NCBI GenBank assembly: GCA_940747215.1
Contig: CALNWS010000026.1
Span: 1 to 56,031 of the forward strand
DNA from: an uncultured Paraburkholderia sp.
GTDB lineage: Bacteria; Pseudomonadota; Gammaproteobacteria; Burkholderiales; Burkholderiaceae
DNA: 56,031 nt
Direction of reading: 5' to 3'
Below, one piece after another: positions 49,028 to 56,031 of this stretch (the first letter of the stretch is position 1; each line of letters begins with the position of its first letter). The notes beneath the pieces are model-generated. The model was not told where the DNA came from. It did no database searches and saw nothing but the letters and a program-made list of their open reading frames with translations. The position numbers and the translations under genes were made by a program.

Positions 49028-50092
49028 ATGAAAACCGAAGACTTGATCGTCAGCTTTCGAGGAGTCCGCAAGACGTACGATGGCGAAACGCTCGTCGTCA
49101 AGCAACTCGATTTGGACATCTATCAAGGCGAATTTCTGACACTGCTCGGACCGTCGGGATCAGGGAAAACCACATGTCTGATGATGCTGGCGAGATTCGA
49201 ATTTCCCACCGGCGGCGAGATCTGGCTCGACGGAACGTTGCTCAATACCGTGCCGCCGCATAAGCGCAACATCGGCATGGTGTTTCAGAACTACGCGCTG
49301 TTTCCGCATCACGGTCGAGCAGAACGTCGCGTATCCGCTTACCGTGCGCAAGATTTCCGCCGATGAGCGCGCACACCGCACCCACAATGCGCTGAAGATG
49401 GTGCGCATGGAGAGCTTTGCGAAGCGCTATCCGGCGCAACTCTCGGGCGGTCAGCAACAGCGTATTGCATTGGCACGCGCACTCGTGTTCGAACCGAAAC
49501 TCGTGCTGATGGACGAGCCGCTCGGCGCGCTCGACAAATAGTTGCGCGAGCACATGCAATACGAGCTTAAATCATTGCACGAGAAACTCGGTGTGACGTT
49601 CGTGTACGTCACGCACGATCAGGGCGAGGCGCTCACGATGTCCGATCGCGTGGCCGTGTTCGACAAAGGCATCGTGCAGCAGCTCGATACCGTGGACCGT
49701 CTGTATGTACGAATCGCCGTGCAACGAGTTCGTCGCGAACTTCATCGGCGACAGCAACAAACTGCGCGGCACCATCGCGAACGTCGACGGCGAGTACTGC
49801 GAGTTTCATCTCGTTGACGGCACGTGTCTCGCCGGCCGCAACATCGGCGGCGCGCGCGGGCACCCCGGCCGTGGCGTGTATCCGGCCCGAGCGCATGAAG
49901 CTCGCGAACGGCGCGGCACGCCCGAACGCCAACGCGCTGAGTGGCGAAGCGCGCGGGCTGATCTATTTCGGCGACCACGTGCGCATGCGCTGTGGCTTGC
50001 CGCAACAGGACGAGTGCTTCGTGAAAGTGCCGCTCGGCACGGACGCGCCCGAGTTCGCACCGGAACATCTTCGCGTGTTCGCGGATGCATGA
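49028..50092 (+). pseudogene. Polyamine-type ABC transporter ATPase (PotA-like), broken
   Basis: From ATG 49028 behind GAGGAG: Walker [19 protein letters not shown]-loop [12 protein letters not shown], signature [16 protein letters not shown], Walker [15 protein letters not shown] and the His switch [18 protein letters not shown] 49539-49541 follows GALDK, where Gln is nearly always found (DKQLREHMQ). A 1-bp loss near 49312, a 4-bp tandem duplication (TGTA, 49702-49709) and shifts near 49850-49900 break the rest, though the TOBE-like C-terminus is recognisable up to FVKVPLGTDAPEFAPEHLRV and TGA 50090-50092. It powered uptake by the genes downstream. Confidence 0.92.
49702..49709. repeat. 4-bp tandem duplication (TGTA twice) in the ATPase gene
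   Basis: CTGTATGTACGAA replaces the expected CTGTACGAA (Leu-Tyr-Glu). Removing one TGTA restores the frame ([14 protein letters not shown]). Confidence 0.88.
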
Positions 50093-50225
50093 CGGAGTAG
50101 AAGTGGTGCATAAGCGGTGAAGGCATCGCTTGTGATTGATACATCGATGCCGGCAGGTCGGAAGTCCATAACAAATCGCCATTGAAATGACTTTGAAGCA
50201 CTCCATCAAAGGAGAGCAAAACACC

Positions 50226-51180
50226 ATGAGCAAGATCGTGAAATCGCGCTGTGCTGTCGCCGTCGGTGGTGTAGCACTCGCGCTGGGCGCGGCACAGGTG
50301 AACGCGGCCGAACTGACCGTCGTCAACTTTGGCGGCGCGAACGGCGACGCGCAGAAGGTGGCCTTCAACCAGCCCTTCGAAACGCAAACCAGCAACAAGG
50401 TCACTGCCGTCGAATACAACGGCGAACAGGCCAAAGTGAAGGCGATGGTCGAAGCGAAGCACGTGAACTGGGACGTGGTGGAAGTCGAATCGGGCGACAT
50501 CGGCCGGGGCTGCGACGAAGGTCTGTACGAGAAGCTCGACTGGTCGAAGATCGGCAAGAAGTCGGAACTGATTCCGGAAGCGCCGCAAACCTGTGGCGTG
50601 GGCTTCTTCGTGTGGTCGACGGTGCTTGCCTATAACGCCGACAAGCTGAAAACCGCGCCGAACGGCTGGGCCGATTTCTGGGACGTGAAGAAATTCCCCG
50701 GCAAGCGCGCGATGCGCAAGGGCGCGCGCTACAACCTCGAATTCGCGCTGATGGCCGACGGCGTGCCGCCGAAGGACGTCTACAAGGTCCTCGCCACGAA
50801 GGAAGGCCAGGATCGCGCGTTCAAGAAACTCGATGAGCTGAAGCCGAACATCCAGTGGTGAGAGGCGAGCGCGCAGCCGCCGCAATTCCTCGTGGCGGGC
50901 GACGTGGTGATGTCGACGGCGCACAACGGCCGGATCGACGCCGCGCAGCGCGAAGGCAAGAACCTGAAGGTCGTGTGGAACGGCAGCATTTACGACCTCG
51001 ACTACTGGGCGATTCCGAAGGGCTCGCCGAACAAGGAGCTGGCCGAGAAGTACATCGCGTATTCGATTTCGTCCAAACCGTAGCAAAACTACGTACACAA
51101 CATCGCGTACGGTCCGGTGAACGTGGCGGCGATCAAGGCGCTCGATCCGAAGACGCTCTCGAACCTGCCCGAGCGCCGCG
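50226..51180 (+). pseudogene. Polyamine-type periplasmic binding protein (PotF-like), two stops and 3' truncation
   Basis: ATG 50226 after GGAGAG; the signal peptide AVAVGGVALALGAAQVNAAE is followed by ELTVVNFGGANGDAQKVAFN, the PotD/PotF family start, and AYNADKLKTAPNGWADFWDV. In-frame TGA 50859-50861 (NIQW-stop-EASAQPP, Trp expected) and TAG 51081-51083 (SSKP-stop-QNYVHN, Gln expected) are the only interruptions up to TLSNLP near 51170. There the last ~35 residues are missing and the frame runs straight into a permease gene. It would have bound putrescine-like amines or a related ligand. Confidence 0.9.
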
Positions 51181-51895
51181 CGAACCTTGTGATGATTCTC
51201 GTGCTGATTCCGTTCTGGACTTCGATTCTTGTACGCGTCGCCGCGTGGATCGTGATTCTGCAAAGCGAAGGGCTCGTGAACAAGGCGCTGATCGCAAGCG
51301 GTCTCCTGCACGATCCGCTCGCGCTGCTGTTCAACCGCACGGGCGTCTACATTTCGATGACGCATATTCTGCTGTCGTTCATGATCCTGCCGCTGTACAG
51401 CGTCATGAAGTCGATTCCGCCCACTTATCAGCGTGCGGCGGTGTCGCTCGGCAGTCGTCCGTTTGCGGCGTTCTGGCGCGTGTATGTGCCGCAGACCTAT
51501 CCCGGTATTGGCGCGGGCGCGCTACTCGTGTTCATTCTCGCGATCGGCTACTAACTACATCACGCCGGCGTTGCTCGGCGGACCGAACGATCAGATGGTC
51601 AGCTACTACGTGGCGTACTTCACCAACGTGACGATTAACTGGGGCATGGCGTGCGCGCTGGGCCGCCTGCTGTTCGTTCGTGTTCGCTACTTCGTTCGAC
51701 GAAGTCGTCGTCACGCTGTTTCTCGCCGGAGCGGATCAAACTACGTTGCCGCGTCAGATGTTCACGGGCATTCGCGAAAATATCAGCCCAACTATTGCCG
51801 CCCTCGCCACGATTCTCATTGTCTTCTCGACATGTCTGCTGCTCGTGCTCGAATGGTTACGTGGGAGAAATGCGGCGCGTGCGGTTAAAGCCTGA
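51175..51895 (+). pseudogene. Two ABC permease genes collapsed into one relic
   Basis: The first part is permease 1 without its N-terminus: ANLVMILVLIPFWTSILVRV, YISMTHILLSFMILPLYSVM and the EAA-like loop SVMKSIPPTYQRAAVSLGSR. A 4-bp duplication (ACTA, 51550-51557) breaks LAIGYY; the frame resumes ITPALLGGPNDQMVSYYVAY and TNVTINWGMACALG. It then jumps to the C-terminal part of permease 2: FATSFDEVVVTLFLAGADQT, RQMFTGIRENISPTIAALAT and LLLVLEWLRGRNAARAV. So two deletions, at about 51175 and 51665, removed the ends of three genes. Confidence 0.88.
51550..51557. repeat. 4-bp tandem duplication (ACTA twice) in permease 1
   Basis: GGCTACTAACTACATC replaces the expected GGCTACTACATC (Gly-Tyr-Tyr-Ile). 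Removing one ACTA restores the frame. Confidence 0.88.
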
Positions 51896-52086
51896 AGGTC
51901 AAAGTCTGACAATCAAGGCATGGACTCCCACGAATGAACGGGAACACGCATTGCAATTCTTATTTATTTAGTAAAACCATCAGACTTCGGACGATGACAA
52001 ACTAAGACTCTTCCCATTCCTTGCTTTAGGGCGTCTCTTCATACTCGTAGTCACTAAAAATCTAGTGCGCACAACGCAGAGAATGA

Positions 52087-53183
52087 ATGAGATTCCGGCT
52101 CACCACAATTGTATGCATGCTGGCACTGACGGGGTGCGTGGATCACGCCGCGCGCGACCGGCTCGGCATTGTCGATCCAACAGTACTGAAGTCGGGCGTC
52201 GGCGTTTCGCAGGACGAGGCCGCCGGCGCTTGCGAACCCGCAATGGGTGAGCACGTACGCGCCGGTTCGCGGCGGTCAGGACACGACCGATTGGTTGCAA
52301 CAACGTCTCGACCATCTTCCCGACCACAAGCACGAATATTTCCACGCGAAAGCGCAATGCTGGTTGAACGCCGCACAAGACGCGCGGCGAGCCAATGACC
52401 ACTGGGGATTCGTCGAAGAAGCCATCGGCTAGGCGGCCATGTTGGCTATCGGCCTCGAAAGCGGCGCATCGCTCTCCGCAGTCAATCCTACGTTGCGCAC
52501 CGTGTCTATTGTACGGCCCGATTTGTGGCAGGTCGTTCACGCCATCAAGGCGGATGCCGTCGGCGCGCAATGTCTGCCGGCGCAAGCGCCGCTCGCCTGC
52601 GCTGAAGTGGAGTTGATGCAGGCAGGCCACGATGCCTGGCGCCGCAGCTTCTCTGCAGCGGAAAAGCGTGTGTCCCAAATCCAGAACCACTTGCGCGAAT
52701 CGGCGGACAGCGCATTGCAATGCGAGCAGGCATTGCAAGCTGCGTCGGCCGTCGCCGTGCTCGTATCGAATCCCTCTGTCAGGCGCAGTATCAAGACACA
52801 GAAGATCACGTTACGCACGGACTCGCTATTCTATTTCGATGGGGGCAACGAAGCGGCAATGCTGCCCTCAGGCAGGCGTCAACTCGATACGGTTCTGGGC
52901 AGACTGAAAGCGGTGCTATCGTCGGGCAAGCTTCGTATTGCGTATTACGGGCTATGCCGATCACCTCGGCGACAAGGCGCACAACTAGGCACTTTCTCTG
53001 AAACGCGCAAAAACGGTCGAACGCTATTTGCGGGTGCGCGGGTTATCGCTTGCAACAACGGCGCAAGGCCGCGGCAGCGCCAATCCACTCGTCGATTGCC
53101 GGCAGAAAAAGCGCGATGCACTGGTGCGTTGTCTCGCGCCGAACCGACGCGTCGAAATCGAACTGTTCGTTGCCGCGTCCTGA
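52087..53183 (+). pseudogene. OmpA-family lipoprotein, broken
   Basis: ATG 52087 (MRFRLTTIVCMLALTGCVDH) gives a lipobox LALTGC. A middle helical region (YFHAKAQCWLNAAQDARRAN; AEVELMQAGHDAWRRSFSAA; RESADSALQCEQALQAA) precedes an OmpA-like peptidoglycan-binding domain (RTDSLFYFDGGNEAAMLPSG, then DHLGDKAHN-stop-ALSLKRAKTVERYLRVRG). TAG 52428-52430 (EEAIG-stop-AAML) and TAG 52986-52988 both fall on likely Gln codons. A 4-bp gain near 52250 and a shift near 52955 add to the damage. Native stop TGA 53181-53183. It would have tied the outer membrane to peptidoglycan. Confidence 0.82.
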
Positions 53184-53213
53184 CGCTGCAAAAATGTTTT
53201 CAGGGGAAAAACT

Positions 53214-53821
53214 ATGTCAACTATTCTGGTTATCGACGACCATCCCGCGTTCCGGATGATCATCAAAATGCAACTCATGCAGCTGCTCAGCGTGGAAGAA
53301 GTCATCGAGGCCGACAACGGTCAGACGGCCGTTGAAATGGCGCGCTTGCACAGCCCCAAACTCGCGATTCTCGATCCCGACATTCGGCGCATCAGCGGCT
53401 TCGACGTGATTCCCCGCCTTAAGCTCGTGCAACCGAATATTCGCGTGTTGGTGCTGTCCGGTCATGATCCCGCTACGTTTACTCCGCGCGCGATGCGCTC
53501 CGGCGTGCATGGGTTCGTCGGCAAGTCGCAGGAAATGAAGGAGATCATGCGCGGTGTGGAGGCTGTTTTGGCGGGCTACGACTGTTTTCCAGCGGAAGCA
53601 ATGGATTCTGAAAACGATAACGGAATGAATCTGTTGTCGTCGCGTGAAGTTGAAGTGTTGCAGTATCTTGCTCGGGGAATAAGTAACCGAGATATAGCGA
53701 GCCGATTATCGCTAAGTGACAAAACGGTAGTACTTGTAAAAGCAGAATTCAGGAAAAACTTGGCCTGTTGTCACTGGCGGCGTTAATTGAATTTGCATCG
53801 TTGCACAGGTTGATTGATTAA
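53214..53821 (+). pseudogene. FimZ/EvgA-like response regulator, frameshifted in the DNA-binding domain
   Basis: From ATG 53214 after AGGGGA: receiver STILVIDDHPAFRMIIKMQL, phospho-Asp region KLAILDPDIRRISGFDVIP, VLVLSGHD and the Lys in GFVGKSQEMKEIM. The LuxR domain starts normally (LLSSREVEVLQYLARGISNR; IASRLSLSDKTV), then one A is lost near 53728. The correct continuation (KSRIQEKLGLLSLAALIEFA) runs to TAA 53819-53821 in the next frame. The recognition and dimer helices are therefore mis-translated. It was probably the partner of the sensor relic that follows. Confidence 0.88.
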
Positions 53822-53839
53822 AGTTGGTGCGGACTAGGT

Positions 53840-54917
53840 ATGGCGTGTTTTTTGTGGAGGGCAATGTGCCAAATAAATAGTGTTGATTCACTCCGACATA
53901 CGAATCAAACGGTGCTGCCCGACGCAAACGCGTCTTCGTTGGCTATCGATCGAACTGGCGCACCCACTCTGGAGCAGTCAGTTCGCGATCTGCTCGCAAG
54001 CCCGATGCTCGACGCGCATTCCATTATGCTCGATAAAACCGCAACAGATTCACGCGCTGTCATCGACTGCGTGGCCACACTCATCGCACCATGCGCTACT
54101 CAGCACGGCACTTGCTTAATTAAGTGTGCGCATCGATTCTGCGATGGCGGCGAAAGTATTAGTCGACGGCCCGCGACTCGGCCAACTCCTTTTTTGCATG
54201 TTGCTTCATGCTGTCCGATCATCCAAGCGTGCTGAATTGACGCTGGTCGTGCGAGCTGAGTATGTGAATCGCGCGACGTAGCGCATCACTATCGACGTCG
54301 TCGAATCCGGCGACGACATTGCACAGCGGTATTTTCCCGGCTCGATCGAAAACGATAAGAAATCTTTTCTGTCGTTTTGCCAGACGCTTGCGCATCGAAT
54401 GCAAGGCGAACTCATCATTTCCGTCAAGACGACAGCGGCAATCCGCGCGAGCTTTACTGCACCATTCACGATCGAGTACGTCGACCCGCAATCGACCGCA
54501 ACTAACGGTCAGCCGTATCTGTTCTGGTCCTTCACAGCCGTAGGGCATTCATCTTCATCTGCAACGGAGGACGAAGACATTGAGCCCTTCGAAAACCGCT
54601 ATCTCATCGCACTACAGGAAGAGGGCATCGATCTTCAGAAATTCTTTATCGATTGGCGTCATGCCATGAACCATGATCTCGAGCGTCTCGCCAGCCTGCA
54701 TGAGGAACGCGATTTTGCACAGTTGCGCGGCGTGCTGCATAGGTTGTCCGGTGCGGTCGGTCTGGTCGGTGCGCGTCATTTGCGGGAAGCGCTGCATGGC
54801 GCCAGCACTTCGTCGCAGGAACACGCAGCCGATCTGATCGACATGCTGACGAAACGCACGCGCACTTTGATCGAACAACTCGACACAAGCTGCGCAGGGT
54901 GGAGCGCATCCCGATGA
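53840..54917 (+). pseudogene. Degenerate sensor-kinase-like protein ending in an Hpt domain
   Basis: The first ~100 codons (LEQSVRDLLASPMLDAHSIM; ATLIAPCATQHGTCLIKCAH) are followed, after a shift near 54145, by VLVDGPRLGQLLFCMLLHAV and ELTLVVRAEYVNRAT-stop-RI, which resembles an ATPase domain that has lost its N and G boxes. TAG 54279-54281 probably replaces Gln. The C-terminus is an Hpt domain with phospho-His in LRGVLHRLSGAVGLVGARHL. It ends TGA 54915-54917, overlapping the next start (ATGA). It may have been a phosphotransfer protein rather than a kinase. Confidence 0.6.
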
Positions 54918-55996
54918 GCCGCTCTCTCGCGCTGATTGAGGGTCATCTCGCGCTGCCGAAAGCGTGGGGCACTCGACGGTTTGCCGCCGCCCTTCGGTAC
55001 GTGGCGACGCAATGCACACGCGGCGTCTGAGCGACAACCGGAGCGCGCGCCCGTCAGCGCTGCCCAACAGGCAATCGAGCGAGCAGCGCAACGCGGCACA
55101 CAGCCTGTGCGTCCGCCCATACCGCGGTTCATCTATCTGTATAAGCAGCCGGCTGCGCCCGATTTTTCCGATCGCTTTGCTGCGCAGTTGACGGAGGCGA
55201 AGCGCTATTTGGAGATGGGCAGAGTGCGGCCGCAGTCGTTGCGATCGGATCACATGCTGGGCGCTGCGATTTTTGTGACATGCGGTATTGCGCTCGCATG
55301 GCTGCTCGCCACTTGCTCGACACGCGATCAGAACGACGCGGCGACAAACACCGTTGCCCGTTCGCCCGGGATACAGCTTCAACTGCAGCGGCAGCATCAG
55401 CAGCAACCTCAGCAGCAGGACGAGCAACTTCCGGCTCGACCTCTGCGGCAGGTCCAGCTGCAACCGCAGATTCAACCTTTGCGGCAAGCACAACCGCAAC
55501 TACAGCCTCAACCTGAGCCGCAGACCCGTCCACAACCGCAGAATCAGCCGCAACTCCCGCGGCAGGACGAGCCGCAAGTGCAGCGTCAACCGTTTCGACA
55601 ACCGTAAATGCGCAGCAGCCACAGCCACAACTCAAACCACAGCCCGAGTCGTCGCAAAGCACGCTTGTGAAAGCCCGCGCAGGCGAAGATCTCATTGCAA
55701 CACAGACAGTCAGCCCTCAAGCAAAACCCGCACAATTGCTACGGCGCGTCGATCCATAGCAGACCAACAAAGCCACGACACGTGAAGTCATGCCATCTCG
55801 TGCAGGGAAACAGGATCGCGTCACATTAAACGTACGCATGCCGCGCGAAATGCACGCGCCGAGCGCACAACAAGCGACCAAAGATTCGCCAGGAACACAG
55901 CGCCGAGAGGTGGTCGCGGGAATTTGGACAGCCGGATCAGTGGAGCGGCCGGGGCCTGAGCCAGCGGATAATGCGGGCAGAGGAACCGGGGAATGA
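54914..55996 (+). pseudogene. Single-pass membrane protein with a long low-complexity periplasmic region, broken
   Basis: ATG 54914 overlaps the preceding stop. The frame MSRSLALIEGHLALPKAWGT shifts near 55010; then PIPRFIYLYKQPAAPDFSDR, and one membrane helix MLGAAIFVTCGIALAWLLA. After a shift near 55370 the likely native frame is an Ala/Thr/Ser-rich linker followed by QPQPQLKPQPESSQSTLVKA and GEDLIATQTVSPQAKPAQLL, with TGA 55514-55516 and TAG 55757-55759 in frame, ending TGA 55994-55996. It is probably an inner-membrane protein of the fimbria or secretion type encoded with the regulator genes; I do not recognise the family. Confidence 0.5.
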
Positions 55997-56031
55997 CAAA
56001 GGGAACCAGACGCACGCACTCAGCGGGGTTC

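Noticed and set aside
49806..51365. A 519-codon minus-strand open frame over the ABC operon
   Set aside because: Composition typical of antisense frames in GC-rich DNA; the plus strand carries the ATPase, binding protein and permease motifs.
1..56031. Poor sequencing as the sole cause of broken frames
   Set aside because: Some single-base indels in runs (CopA A-run, HigA G-run) could be errors, but clean tandem duplications, substitution stops at Gln/Trp codons, an inversion and gene-to-gene deletion junctions are not normal read errors, and a dozen genes are perfectly open. Resequencing would still be decisive for individual 1-bp indels.
1..56031. A full recoding of TAG to glutamine
   Set aside because: As the only explanation it fails: pepN, the chemotaxis receptor, the cytochromes and the ABC genes also carry frameshifts and deletions, and a DUF748 gene here appears to use TAG as its normal final stop (47315-47317). 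Kept only as a hypothesis to test.

Overview
The window looks like a piece of a Burkholderiaceae chromosome (Burkholderia / Paraburkholderia / Caballeronia type). It is GC-rich and uses strong GGAG-type ribosome sites. Its gene set is familiar from that family: AqpZ, MprF, QueF, PepN, an aryl-polyene cluster and a polyamine ABC operon. Its main property is decay. About 30 of roughly 50 recognisable genes are broken by 1-2 bp indels, in-frame stops, short tandem duplications and deletions that weld unrelated genes together. I found no transposase, prophage, CRISPR array, tRNA or rRNA. This pattern suggests a recently host-restricted lineage with a still-large, low-coding-density genome, as described for plant leaf-nodule Burkholderia symbionts. 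That lineage assignment is inference.

Layout. 1-10 kb: a possible XdhC-like start, a broken GT2 glycosyltransferase, a small hydrophilic protein, a broken LysR, a short-chain dehydrogenase with one amber codon, a broken DHA2 MFS pump, a LysR with one amber codon, an intact ferredoxin-NADP reductase, and a frameshifted PAS hybrid kinase. 10-16.4 kb: a GT2 relic, mprF fused by deletion to the tail of ilvA, an intact 5'-nucleotidase/queF pair, then relics of RidA, a D-aminoacylase and a CHRD protein. 16.6-24.6 kb: a BvgS-like hybrid kinase, aqpZ, three NarL/LuxR regulators and a LysR. 25-32.3 kb: two broken cytochrome c genes, then a decayed aryl-polyene cluster on the minus strand. 32.7-34.3 kb: an intact yybP-ykoY riboswitch/Mn-exporter unit and a DUF4136 lipoprotein. 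34.6-40.6 kb: pepN and a chemotaxis receptor full of amber codons, with higBA, a FAH relic and an intact thioesterase between them. 40.7-47.4 kb: intact cspA and HNH genes, a broken AGE epimerase, and a DUF748 gene split by an inversion. 47.4-52 kb: a MocR regulator and a collapsed polyamine ABC operon. 52-56 kb: a decayed OmpA lipoprotein / response regulator / Hpt / membrane protein cluster.

Genes that look intact: the small protein at 1674, FNR, 5'-nucleotidase, QueF, the regulators at 22118 and 22975, one ACP, the KS-like chain length factor, the UPF0016 transporter, the DUF4136 lipoprotein, HigB, the PaaI thioesterase, CspA and HNH.

The in-frame stops are strongly skewed. My hand count is about 29 TAG, 6 TGA and 2 TAA, and most TAGs sit where the family has glutamine. 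C-to-T decay of CAG is the simplest explanation, but amber readthrough as glutamine deserves an explicit test. Frameshifts, deletion junctions and tandem duplications in the same genes argue that most of these loci are true pseudogenes.
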